Part shown: one piece after another, positions 1-8,221 of the stretch
Position numbering within the stretch: position 1 is the stretch's first letter
Layout: each line of letters opens with the position of its first letter
Program-made: the position numbers and the translations under genes
Assembly: GCA_910577325.1 (NCBI GenBank)
Contig: CAJTMR010000011.1
Coordinates: forward strand, 1-64,000
From: an uncultured Parabacteroides sp.
GTDB lineage: Bacteria > Bacteroidota > Bacteroidia > Bacteroidales > Tannerellaceae
Direction: 5' to 3'
DNA length: 64,000 nt
The notes under the pieces: generated by a model
Database searches by the model: none
What the model saw: the letters and a program-made list of their open reading frames with translations, nothing else
Told to the model about the DNA's origin: nothing

Positions 1-123
1 GAATCGGGTAAGGGAAACTATGTCTCTACTTAGAGCTTAAATGAAAGAGCCGTGACTTCCCTTACAATAAAAATCGGCAAGGACCGATTTTCCATACTTT
101 TGTTCCCGTACAAATTCAAAACG

Positions 124-165
124 AAGCCCCGGCAGCACATCAGTACTTCCGGGGCTTGTTTTTTG
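124..165 (+). terminator. Rho-independent terminator
   Basis: A GC-rich stem (AAGCCCCGG paired with CCGGGGCTT) is followed at once by a run of T on the plus strand. It suggests that a plus-strand gene ends at or just before the left window edge. Two short open frames end at positions 33 and 40, and I cannot tell which, if either, is that gene. The stem lies about 160 bp beyond the 3' end of the minus-strand DUF6383 gene and has a weaker T-run in that direction. Confidence 0.75.
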
Positions 166-322
166 TATGCCTTCGTCCTTCACAGGGGAAAGGCCACTTG
201 AACTTTTAATTTCAATATACTTTAGTATTATTAATATTAAATCCGGCCGCTTGTTCGCCTCTCGCAGGGTACTTTCGGCATTGCCGCACGCGACCGATGA
301 TTATTTGATTATAATTTCAATC

Positions 323-3300
323 TTATTTTACAATAGCCTTGACAGCTTCTTCGCCTTCAACAGCTACAACAACCACACCTGCCGGAGCAGCGATTACAGC
401 GTTGTCGGAAGCCAGAACCGTGTTGGCAACTACCTGTCCGAGGATGTTAGAGACAACAACCTTCTTGCCGGCAGCGTTAGCGATCGTTACCTGGCCTTCG
501 CCTGCGATAACGGCGATTTCGGATGTCGCGATCGTTTCGTTGTCTGTTGCCCAATCGTCTTCAGAACCCATTCCGATGTTGAAGATCAAGGCTGCGTCGC
601 TGCCAGTCTTAGCATCAATGAAGCTTGCGTCATAAGTAGACAATACCAAGCAACCATCCTGGCTCTTCAACCAAGCAGCATTTGTCGGAGCAATCTTATC
701 GTTATTACCAGCAGCAATCATTGACTCGATCAAGAACGATACGTTTTCATCTTCCTTCTCGGCTGTTGCCACGGATTCCGGATGGATGTAACGGAATGAC
801 CAAGTGTAAGTCTGGTGAGCGTCGTTGATCTTGGACAGATCCTTGATGTATTCACCATCGATCTCAGCTTCTTTGTAAGCATCAATGATTTTTGCAGAAT
901 CCAGCTTTTCAGGTGCTACGTTCTCGAAACCGTTCACCAAGAAGATCAAGCTGTCGCCGATCAACATTGCCTTTTCGAAACCTGCGCGGTAGTATTTACC
1001 GAACTTGTACGGATTTTCCGCTTTCGGATCACGTCTTGTAACCGCATCGGCAGAATCCTTGAAGTTAACCAAGAACTTGGCTACCGTATAACCGGCTTTG
1101 CCCTTTTCAGCATGAGGACAAGTCCATTCCGTGATGCCGTTCAGATGTTCATGATCCAAATCACAAGGTTTAGCAGGCACTGCATCAACCACGTGACGGT
1201 CTACAGAGATCAAGTACTGCGGTTTGATATAACCCAAGCCACGTTTTACCCAAGCGGTGTCAACATGGAATGACAAACCTGTCGCTTTGTTTTCCGACCA
1301 GATACCCAAGTAATCAACAGATTTATTCTGGAAGTTCTCGTTGTTTTCGTCCATCAGGTATTCACCACGATAGAATTCCTTGAATTTCAGGTTCAGGGCG
1401 ATATCCTTGCCATCTTTCACGCCTTCCAGTTCAGTGTTGAAGCGGCGGTACAGAGGAGCGTCATACAGTTTGATCGCGAATACGGAAGTATTGATGTTAG
1501 CCATTTCTTCCGCACGCAGGATCGCTTTCTTCGTTTCTTCGGCAACGCCGGCTTTCATTGTATCTTCGGCCAACGCGATCAGGGCATAGTAGTGACCTGT
1601 TTCGTCGCAGTTGTTTTCCTTGAAGTAGAAATGTACGGTTGCTTTGTCAGCTTCTTCTACCGCAAACTTGTCGTCTTCGTTTCTGAACACACGTTTGCCG
1701 TTGTTGGCAGAACCGTCGCGTACGACTACGGCGTATGCGTTGCGGTACAGGTTCTTAAGACCCGGGATTCTCTTGGCTACGCTTTCCGATACTGCATACC
1801 CGTAACGTACGGCCTTACCGTCCTTGCCGTTGATCTGTTCCAGTTTGAAAGAAGACTGGTAGTCTTTTACTGTCAGGATAGAGTCGCTTTCGGAGTTCAC
1901 GCCGATAAAGTGTGAAGCGTCATACGGGCTGAAGTGGTTGAACGTATAAGTAACCACCTTCAGGGAGTCCTTGTCGAAGTTTCTGTAACCTAACAATGTG
2001 TCGGACTTGGCTGTAGCTGATACTTCGTTGAATTCAACATATACCTTTGTTCCGAACAGGTCACCATACAGTTTGCCGTCTTCGTCTTCAAACAACTGAA
2101 CGCTCTTCGTATTCTTGGCTGTCGGATATTCGCGGTTCACCAACGTAATCTTTGAATTATCCTTGCCCTGACGATCCTGAAGCACTACCCACTGGAAAGC
2201 CGGCATGTGATCCAATACCTGGAAGTCGCTGTAGATGCTTGTCCAGTTGGCAACAGAGTCAGCATAATGGATGGCAACGCCCAGATACTTGCCGTCTTTG
2301 TTCTTGATCGTGTACAGATTATCATTGACTGTAGCACGGTTGTCGTCGCCTTCGTTGTTGAAGTCGGGCTGGATGAGAGGATGGATGAAATCTTTAGCCG
2401 TAGCCTTCGCTTCATCACAGATATCGTCTCCAAAAGAAGGAGTGATGACGATCTTGTTCACATCCAGATATTTCAGGGCGATTTGACCCAGAGGTTTTCT
2501 ATCTGTACCTTGTCCTGTGATAGCAGTTGTTGTAATTGCGTTATATGCAGGCACAGCAGCTTGTGCATCTGCGTAAGATCCGGAGACAGAAATACCTGCA
2601 ACTATTGCATCGTAAGTAGATGTTTTTGGAGTCCACTTTTCTATTTCTGCTTCAAAAATATTCTTTGTACTTGTTGCTAACGTATTGATTGCATTATTTA
2701 CAGCAGCTTGTGCATCAGAAAACGCTGCTTCTGAACCTGAAAGTGTACCACCCTGCAAATTATAATTTCCACCATCTTCAGTCACTGTATAAGTTACACC
2801 CAATACCGTAACAGTTTCACTACCACCAGCGGTAGGCACACTCCAGCCATCAACTGTAGCAGTAGCAGTAGTTACTACTTGATTCACCTTACCAGCACTT
2901 TCAGTCTTTGCTTCACTCTTCAATGCGTCAAAATCAGCAACAGGAGTAGATCCTAACATATATCCACCGGCACTTGCAACTTTTTCCGGAACATTTGTAC
3001 TTTCCGGCTTATTGCTTGCATACAAAACAATTGAATCTTGCAACAAATAATAATAACCCGTGAAAACAGCACTTTCATAAGGACGCAAAGCTATACGTTT
3101 TACGATTTTGCCTTCCTTGACTTCATCCTTATACTCTTTATTTACATAAGCAGCCGGGAACACACCGTCAACATGCTTAGGAGCAGCACCCAACGTATCC
3201 ACGATCAACCGATTCAATGTTTTAGCCAAATCAAAGTATGTCGTATCGACAACCAATACTTTCGGGCTCTTTATGTCGGTTGAATCAGTTGTTGCCAACA

Positions 3301-4051
3301 TAAATGAAGTAGCATCTTCGCCACCACCTATGGCAGCAGAAGCCGCTTTCCAAACCTTTGTCCCCAAGAAATTTTCAACAGAAGGATTCTTCACATCCTT
3401 GCCATTGTTAAAGAACAAACGGCCTGAAGTAGTGAGCTGGTTGAAAATCTTAGGAGTAAGAGTCAGCTCCAAATCATCGGCAAGGAGAGTCGGGATGATC
3501 ATGTTCGTAGCAGCAACCGCTTTATTAGCAGAAGCCAAAGCTTCAGCCAGACCTCCCTTTACTGCAACCAGATTCTGAGTCGCGCCGAAGAAGAAAGTGG
3601 AGTCACCCTCTACATGATACAGACCTAACGTACCATTGAAACCCCATTCCGTCTCACCGTCTTCATCATAAGCAGCAGCAGTTGTCGAAACACCGTCTTC
3701 GCCGTTTGTCTGCAACTTGACGGCAAACTGTTTTCCTGTCAACTTGTTTTCAAACGAATAAGTCGGCATTCCGGCGGGAGTTTCAAAAGGGATAATCGTA
3801 ATTTTCCACATTCCGGAGAACGCATCGAAAGCGTCACCCGCAGTCAGGTTCGTCAATGCAGAAAAGTCCAAGCCGTTATCTTCCGTAAAAGAAGTAAAAG
3901 CCGAACTTCCGACATTTAAAGAAACGTAGTCTCCGGACTTCACCGTATTCAACAAATCGGTAGCAGGATCTACCGCCTTTGTCTGCGCAGAAGCCGAGAC
4001 ACCACCGGCTACCAGGGCGGCAGCCAAAAGAGTAGAAAATCTCTTGTTCAT
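323..4051 (-). CDS. Large secreted DUF6383-domain protein
   Basis: The 1242-residue product begins with a clear signal peptide (basic MNKR, hydrophobic stretch, ASA-Q cleavage region near residue 22). The body is a long beta-rich surface-type protein with no catalytic motif that I recognise. The last 60 residues (NAAGKKVVVSNILGQ, then an IAAPAGVVVVAV segment, ending KAIVK) match my memory of DUF6383. They also have the layout of a type IX secretion sorting domain: a short beta-sandwich with a G-K/Q turn, a P-x-G-V segment and a C-terminal K-x-V-K. Export by the type IX machinery encoded at 31.7-37.9 kb is therefore plausible but inferred. Residues of roughly 400-530 differ in character and carry two DAQAAV motifs about 50 residues apart. 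The ATG at 4051 is chosen because the signal peptide follows directly. Function is unknown; an adhesin or cell-surface structural role is only a guess. Confidence 0.85.
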   Translation of the reverse strand: MNKRFSTLLAAALVAGGVSASAQTKAVDPATDLLNTVKSGDYVSLNVGSSAFTSFTEDNGLDFSALTNLTAGDAFDAFSGMWKITIIPFETPAGMPTYSFENKLTGKQFAVKLQTNGEDGVSTTAAAYDEDGETEWGFNGTLGLYHVEGDSTFFFGATQNLVAVKGGLAEALASANKAVAATNMIIPTLLADDLELTLTPKIFNQLTTSGRLFFNNGKDVKNPSVENFLGTKVWKAASAAIGGGEDATSFMLATTDSTDIKSPKVLVVDTTYFDLAKTLNRLIVDTLGAAPKHVDGVFPAAYVNKEYKDEVKEGKIVKRIALRPYESAVFTGYYYLLQDSIVLYASNKPESTNVPEKVASAGGYMLGSTPVADFDALKSEAKTESAGKVNQVVTTATATVDGWSVPTAGGSETVTVLGVTYTVTEDGGNYNLQGGTLSGSEAAFSDAQAAVNNAINTLATSTKNIFEAEIEKWTPKTSTYDAIVAGISVSGSYADAQAAVPAYNAITTTAITGQGTDRKPLGQIALKYLDVNKIVITPSFGDDICDEAKATAKDFIHPLIQPDFNNEGDDNRATVNDNLYTIKNKDGKYLGVAIHYADSVANWTSIYSDFQVLDHMPAFQWVVLQDRQGKDNSKITLVNREYPTAKNTKSVQLFEDEDGKLYGDLFGTKVYVEFNEVSATAKSDTLLGYRNFDKDSLKVVTYTFNHFSPYDASHFIGVNSESDSILTVKDYQSSFKLEQINGKDGKAVRYGYAVSESVAKRIPGLKNLYRNAYAVVVRDGSANNGKRVFRNEDDKFAVEEADKATVHFYFKENNCDETGHYYALIALAEDTMKAGVAEETKKAILRAEEMANINTSVFAIKLYDAPLYRRFNTELEGVKDGKDIALNLKFKEFYRGEYLMDENNENFQNKSVDYLGIWSENKATGLSFHVDTAWVKRGLGYIKPQYLISVDRHVVDAVPAKPCDLDHEHLNGITEWTCPHAEKGKAGYTVAKFLVNFKDSADAVTRRDPKAENPYKFGKYYRAGFEKAMLIGDSLIFLVNGFENVAPEKLDSAKIIDAYKEAEIDGEYIKDLSKINDAHQTYTWSFRYIHPESVATAEKEDENVSFLIESMIAAGNNDKIAPTNAAWLKSQDGCLVLSTYDASFIDAKTGSDAALIFNIGMGSEDDWATDNETIATSEIAVIAGEGQVTIANAAGKKVVVSNILGQVVANTVLASDNAVIAAPAGVVVVAVEGEEAVKAIVK

Positions 4052-4150
4052 AATTCTAAAATGTTTAATTAATAAATAGTATATCTAACATATGTATCTC
4101 TCCCGACCGTCAACCTCTTGCTTTACAAGAGTTAACCTAATTATTGTATA

Positions 4151-4186
4151 ATGACCGATGAAAACGTTCGTTTTTATTGGTCATTT
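4151..4186. repeat. 36-bp palindromic element, copy 1
   Basis: An imperfect palindrome starts AATGACC and ends GGTCATT, with AACGTTCG near its centre. Its reverse complement matches the element at 4336-4371 at about 30 of 36 positions by eye. It lies 100 bp upstream of the DUF6383 start, where an operator or transcript hairpin would sit. Confidence 0.6.
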
Positions 4187-4335
4187 TCCCGGGGCTTTCG
4201 AAGGAGTTCGTATCAAAAAGGCGGTTTTTCGTACAGGTTTGGCTATCTGATTGATAAGAAAGAATATAGAAAAGAAAAAATTATTGGAAGAAAGGATTGC
4301 AGGTTTAAAAAGTAGTTGTATTTTTGTGGCAGAAA

Positions 4336-4371
4336 AATGACAAATTTAAACGAACGTTTTCATTTGTCATT
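4336..4371. repeat. 36-bp palindromic element, copy 2
   Basis: It starts AATGACAAAT, ends ATTTGTCATT and has CGAACGTT at the centre. It is the inverted partner of 4151-4186. The pair flanks about 150 bp of AT-rich DNA. Confidence 0.6.
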
Positions 4372-4518
4372 TTGAAAACCGCCCTATATTTTTTACATCC
4401 AACCAATTACAGGTTCAAAACAAGACAAGAATCCCGTTTACTTGAATCCTGTTTAAAAATGGCTGAAATCTTTTTCTCAAGAAGTTTCCGTATCAGCCGG
4501 ATAGTTTCCGATATAATA

Positions 4519-4546
4519 AAAAAGGCCTGACAAACCGCCAAGCCTT
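4519..4546 (-). terminator. Probable terminator of the DUF5053 gene
   Basis: Read on the minus strand, a short stem (AAGGC with GCCTT) is followed by six or more T. It lies about 25 bp past the DUF5053 stop codon. The stem is short, so confidence is moderate. Confidence 0.5.
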
Positions 4547-4569
4547 CTCCTGATTGATAATGTCAGTTA

Positions 4570-5010
4570 TCAATGGATGCCCAATTCAAGAGCAGTCTTT
4601 TCGATATCTTCACTCAGGTCCAATAGAGCTCTTTGTAATTGCTTTAATTCTTCCTGGGTAAATTGAGCTTCTTTCCCATTTACAACAAAACTATTCAAAC
4701 GCTGATTCAGCCAGGAACGGCTTTTCCCAAAATAGACCTTAGCTATATAAGACCACGAAACCGCATCATAAACTTTTGACAGCACCTTTCTTAACCGAGC
4801 CTCATGAATTAAATTATCAGTCTTTTCAATATCTTCATTCACACATTCCAGCATGATATCAGCTAACATTTGAGCCTCTTCCGGCGTTTTCGTGGCCAAA
4901 TATTGCCTGATACGTTCTTGAAAAGCACTTTCATCGATCCCTTCATTTTGATTAAACTCTGCCCGCTGTGAAAGGAACTCTTTCTTTAACTCTTGTTCTT
5001 GGTTCATCAT
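4570..5010 (-). CDS. DUF5053 family protein
   Basis: A 146-residue, strongly helical, charged protein without signal peptide or membrane segment. I recognise the pattern of DUF5053, an uncharacterised Bacteroidales family. Around residues 84-105 the segment SYIAKVYFGKSRSWLNQRL reads like a helix-turn-helix recognition helix, so DNA binding is possible. The gene starts with two methionine codons (MMNQ), either of which could be used. A Bacteroidetes -7 box (5025-5032) lies 15 bp upstream and a short terminator follows, so it is probably a single-gene transcript. No partner gene is apparent. Function is unknown. Confidence 0.75.
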   Translation of the reverse strand: MMNQEQELKKEFLSQRAEFNQNEGIDESAFQERIRQYLATKTPEEAQMLADIMLECVNEDIEKTDNLIHEARLRKVLSKVYDAVSWSYIAKVYFGKSRSWLNQRLNSFVVNGKEAQFTQEELKQLQRALLDLSEDIEKTALELGIH

Positions 5011-5024
5011 TGTTTAACTGACAA

Positions 5025-5032
5025 CACAAAGA
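5025..5032 (-). promoter_or_regulatory. -7 box for the DUF5053 gene
   Basis: On the minus strand this reads TATCTTTG, a match to the Bacteroidetes consensus TAnnTTTG. No clear TTTG -33 partner is visible. Confidence 0.5.
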
Positions 5033-5088
5033 TAATATACGTTTGTATATCGCACGATAAATAAGTGCTTTTTATTAGTTAATAAAAG

Positions 5089-5121
5089 CAAACCGCTCCG
5101 CCTATCACAGGCAAAGCGGTT
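5089..5121 (-). terminator. Hairpin terminator on the minus strand
   Basis: AACCGCT and AGCGGTT arms, extended inward, form a strong stem. On the minus strand T-rich sequence follows (TTGCTTTTATT). It would end transcripts from the DUF6078 gene, whose stop is about 330 bp upstream, before they reach the DUF5053 promoter. Confidence 0.6.
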
Positions 5122-5300
5122 GATTGAATCAACCTATAGACCCACGAAAAATCACCAGAAGCCATTTCCTCAACAGCAGTTATATATCGAATTAATGTAA
5201 ACTCGTACTTGACTAAGATATAGAGGAAACGATTAGCAGACAGAGCACGAGTCATCGGATATTTCCATTGTTTGCCCTTTCAGGGGGCAATGGCCGGCAA

Positions 5301-5415
5301 GTTTCATCTCATGGAACTTTAAGTTTCAAGGCATGAAACAAATAGTTTCACACCATGAAACTTTCGGTTTCCCTATATGAAACTTTTAGTTCCAAGATTT
5401 GAAACCGTTTGGAAC
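5301..5415. repeat. Cluster of GTTTCA/TGAAAC inverted repeats
   Basis: Within 115 bp the words GTTTCA, TGAAAC, GAAACTTT and AGTTCC recur at least nine times in both orientations, often preceded by ATG. Spacing is irregular (about 18-25 bp). This accounts for most of the gene-free gap 5122-5448; nothing else is seen there. Confidence 0.65.
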
Positions 5416-5448
5416 TCCGAGAGTCGCTTGTAAAGCGGAGAGTGCTTT

Positions 5449-5883
5449 TCACCAGTCATACTCTTCCGTATAAGAATCGAACACAGGTTCCTCCTGGAGC
5501 CCATGCTGCCGAAAAAGTTTGCGGATATAGAGTTGGGCTTCCGGCGAAATACCATATTCTTTGCGGTAATAACGGTAATAAAGCGTTTTCGTAAAATGGA
5601 AGATCATGACTTTCCGCAAATGCCGCGCAGTCCGATAGGGCACTTTTTCAAGCAGGTTCGTAATCCCCCATGCAACGCGTACTTTCTGCGCAGACTTGAA
5701 ATCCGGACAGGACGTATCTCCCGCCGGGAAACAAGCCGGATTCACAACCCGGATATACCGCCCGGCCTCCGCGCTGTAGCGGGCGGCAACATGCCTCAAA
5801 CACCCGCCGGCTTCCGGACAGCGGGCGTTGAAACAGTGGATGAAACCGGCCGGTATCAACTTGTAATCAAAATCATTTTCCAT
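5449..5883 (-). CDS. DUF6078 family protein
   Basis: About 144 residues. The N-terminus (ENDFDYKLIPAGFIHCFN) has the FDY..P.GF.HC pattern I associate with DUF6078, an uncharacterised Bacteroidales family. Cysteines are grouped as CFNARCPEAGGC near residues 17-28 and CFPAGDTSC near 52-60, which could bind a metal. The C-terminal half is basic and aromatic (MIFHFTKTLYYRYYRKEYG), suggesting nucleic acid or protein contact. I place the start at the second methionine (5883) because the family begins directly before the FDY motif; the frame is open to 5901. No signal peptide is seen. Function is unknown. Confidence 0.75.
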   Translation of the reverse strand: MENDFDYKLIPAGFIHCFNARCPEAGGCLRHVAARYSAEAGRYIRVVNPACFPAGDTSCPDFKSAQKVRVAWGITNLLEKVPYRTARHLRKVMIFHFTKTLYYRYYRKEYGISPEAQLYIRKLFRQHGLQEEPVFDSYTEEYDW

Positions 5884-6064
5884 TTTTAATGCAGTTTCCA
5901 TAATGTCGATGTTTTGTTAATAGCGACCAATATACGGATTTTATCTTGATTCCGATTACCCGATAAGCGAATATACCGGCAACCGAGGCGACAGGAGGAG
6001 CGCTTTTTCCGCTATTACACGGATCAATAGGCTGTCACTGCGGCTAAAATAAAGAAAAAAGATA

Positions 6065-6072
6065 TACTTTTG
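6065..6072 (+). promoter_or_regulatory. -7 box for the PfkB kinase gene
   Basis: TACTTTTG matches TAnnTTTG and lies 21 bp before the ATG at 6094. Confidence 0.5.
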
Positions 6073-6093
6073 CAACTCGATTAAATAAGTAAT

Positions 6094-6978
6094 ATGAACA
6101 CACGTAATCTTTGTTGCATCGGCCACATTACGCTGGATAAGATTGTAACGCCGAAAAGAACGATACATATGCCGGGAGGGACCTCCTTTTATTTCGCACA
6201 TGGGATGAGCCATTTGGATACGTCAGACTTTTTGCTGGTCACCGCTCTTGCCGAAAGCGAAATGGGGGCTGTCGAAGAAATACGCAGTAAAGGAATCGAC
6301 GTAAAGGTACTGCCGAGCACCCATTCCGTCTATTTCGAGAATACATACGGAGAGAACCAGGATAACCGGACGCAACGGGTGTTGGCAAAAGCCGATCCGT
6401 TTACGGTCGAAGGGTTGCAGGATGTCGATGCCCGTATCTACCATTTGGGAAGTTTGCTGGCAGACGATTTCTCTTTGGACGTGATCAAGTACTTATCGAC
6501 CAAAGGGATGCTCTCGGTCGACGCCCAAGGATACTTGCGCGAGGTCCGGGGCGAGAAAGTCTTCGCCGTAGACTGGCCGGAAAAGATAGAGGCATTGAAA
6601 TACATCCATATCCTCAAAGCCAACGAGCACGAGACGGAAGTTCTCACCGGATGCAAGGACCCGCGCGAAGCCGCTCTGAAATTAGCACACTGGGGCGTCA
6701 AAGAGGTCTTGCTGACATTGGGAAGCATGGGGTCCGTCATTTATGCCGACGGCCAATTTCACGAGATCCCCGCCTTCCCTCCGACAGAGATTGTAGACGC
6801 AACGGGATGCGGCGACACCTACATGGCCGGCTATCTGTACATGCGGAACAAAGGAGCTTCATACAAAGAAGCGGGATGCTTTGCCGCCGCCATGTGCACG
6901 ATCAAGCTGGAGGCTTCCGGTCCTTTCGGGGGAACGGAACAGGATGTCCGGGATATCATCGCAACTTCCCGGACATGA
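6094..6978 (+). CDS. PfkB-family carbohydrate kinase
   Basis: A 294-residue ribokinase-fold enzyme that would phosphorylate a sugar or sugar-like substrate with ATP in the cytoplasm. The N-terminal substrate region shows GHITLDKIV and GGTSFYFA; the C-terminal catalytic motif is DATGCGDTYMAGYLY (about residues 234-248), with the conserved catalytic Asp. Length is typical of the family. The substrate cannot be read from sequence. The gene converges on the FucP-type transporter gene and their 3' ends overlap by 23 bp, so the two are not co-transcribed. A -7 box precedes it. It differs from the fructokinase and KDG kinase also present in this window. Confidence 0.85.
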   Translation: MNTRNLCCIGHITLDKIVTPKRTIHMPGGTSFYFAHGMSHLDTSDFLLVTALAESEMGAVEEIRSKGIDVKVLPSTHSVYFENTYGENQDNRTQRVLAKADPFTVEGLQDVDARIYHLGSLLADDFSLDVIKYLSTKGMLSVDAQGYLREVRGEKVFAVDWPEKIEALKYIHILKANEHETEVLTGCKDPREAALKLAHWGVKEVLLTLGSMGSVIYADGQFHEIPAFPPTEIVDATGCGDTYMAGYLYMRNKGASYKEAGCFAAAMCTIKLEASGPFGGTEQDVRDIIATSRT

Positions 6979-8194
6979 CCATATAGGAATAAATGAGCAC
7001 CATGGCATACCCGGACAGCGGCACGACGAACGAGAACGACATCGTCGAGATATCGGCCACATAGCCCATCAGCAGCGGTCCGACCGCCCCGCCTACGGGC
7101 GACATCATCAGAAAGGACGAAGCACGTTTGGTATAGTCGCCCAGCCCACGCAGCGAGATGGCGAAGATGGTCGGGAACATAATCGCCTCGAAGATATAAC
7201 AGGCAAATAAAGCGCCTTTCGACAGGACGCCTAAATTCAGGGTGACGGACAAAGCACCCAAGACGGTAAAGATGGCACAGACAAACAAGACTTTCTCCGC
7301 CCGGACATAACTCATGATCCAACTGCCGATAATACGCCCGGCCATGAACAGACCCAGTCCTCCGAAGGAAAGAACGATAGCGGCATCGTGCGCATCCATC
7401 CACCCGTCATCGGTCACATAGTTGATAAAGAAACTGTTGATCGATATTTCCGCTATCTCGTAGCAGAACAAAGCCATCACCCCCCAGGTGAAGCAACGGT
7501 GTTTCCACAGCCCTTTCAATCCGGCTTTTGCCTCGGCTGCCGTCTCTTCGCAATCGTCATGGTCGATCTCCGGCAGGCGGATGCGGAAGAAGACAAGGGC
7601 GACAGCCAGGACGACAACGCCCATCATGGTATAAGGCAAGGCAATGTTAGCCTCCCCGTCACCGGAAAACAGCAGCATCCCGCCGATCACAGGCGCACAG
7701 ATACAGCCCAGCCCGTTGAAGGATTGCGCCAGGTTCAAACGGCTGGCTGCCGTCTCGCGATCCCCAAGCTCCGTCACGTAAGGATTGGCTGCCGTCTCCA
7801 GGAATGTCAGTCCGCAGCCGATCACGAACAGGGAAAAGAGGAAGAAGTTGAACGACATCAACTGTTCGCTCGGGATGAAAAGCAACGATCCGATCCCGTA
7901 GAGGATCAGGCCGAACACCACCCCTTGACGGTATCCGTATTTATTAATGAAAAGCCCGGCGGGAATGGCCATCGTGAAATAGCCCGTGTACATCATTGCC
8001 TGGATCAGAGCGGAATGGGCCTTCGTCATGACAAGCGCCTCTTGGAAATGCTTGTTCAGCACATCCAATATAGCATGTGCAAAGCCCCATAAGAAAAACA
8101 GAGATGTGACCAGTACAAAAGGAACCAGATACTCTCTCTTTACCAACGATTTCTTTATTTTTTCCATCTTATTGCTATTTTGTTTCATACTCAT
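6956..8194 (-). CDS. FucP-type sugar:H+ symporter (MFS)
   Basis: A 412-residue inner-membrane transporter with about 12 hydrophobic segments. The N-terminal motif FFLWGFAHAILDVLNKHFQ is the hallmark of the fucose-galactose-glucose symporter (FHS) branch of the major facilitator superfamily. LETAANPYVTELGD further on is also typical. It probably imports a monosaccharide with protons; the exact sugar is unknown. Methionines at positions 1, 3 and 10 are all possible starts. It lies 27 bp downstream of the acyltransferase gene on the same strand, probably in one transcript from the promoter near 9411. Confidence 0.85.
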   Translation of the reverse strand: MSMKQNSNKMEKIKKSLVKREYLVPFVLVTSLFFLWGFAHAILDVLNKHFQEALVMTKAHSALIQAMMYTGYFTMAIPAGLFINKYGYRQGVVFGLILYGIGSLLFIPSEQLMSFNFFLFSLFVIGCGLTFLETAANPYVTELGDRETAASRLNLAQSFNGLGCICAPVIGGMLLFSGDGEANIALPYTMMGVVVLAVALVFFRIRLPEIDHDDCEETAAEAKAGLKGLWKHRCFTWGVMALFCYEIAEISINSFFINYVTDDGWMDAHDAAIVLSFGGLGLFMAGRIIGSWIMSYVRAEKVLFVCAIFTVLGALSVTLNLGVLSKGALFACYIFEAIMFPTIFAISLRGLGDYTKRASSFLMMSPVGGAVGPLLMGYVADISTMSFSFVVPLSGYAMVLIYSYMVMSGKLR

Positions 8195-8221
8195 ACTACA
8201 GCGTTGCCTTTCCCCCTATTC

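Larger units (their letters stand above)
4052..4569. other. Gene-free gap with inverted palindromes
   Basis: No credible gene is seen between the DUF6383 and DUF5053 genes. A 68-codon plus-strand frame here shows no family resemblance. The gap holds two palindromic 36-bp elements in inverted orientation (listed separately) and an AT-rich stretch between them. No TAnnTTTG box facing the DUF6383 gene is visible, so its promoter is not identified. Confidence 0.6.

Noticed and set aside
1..40. C-terminal end of a plus-strand gene at the left edge
   Set aside because: Two frames end at 33 and 40 and neither can be preferred on ten to twelve codons, although the terminator at 124-165 supports such a gene.
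4324..4530. A 68-codon plus-strand frame preceded by a TATTTTTG box
   Set aside because: The box lies at the start of the frame itself, the composition is biased by AT-rich DNA and the palindrome at 4336, and the product resembles nothing.
5301..5415. Possible CRISPR-like array of GTTTCA repeats
   Set aside because: Repeat words are short, in both orientations and irregularly spaced, there are no uniform spacers, and no cas gene is present.
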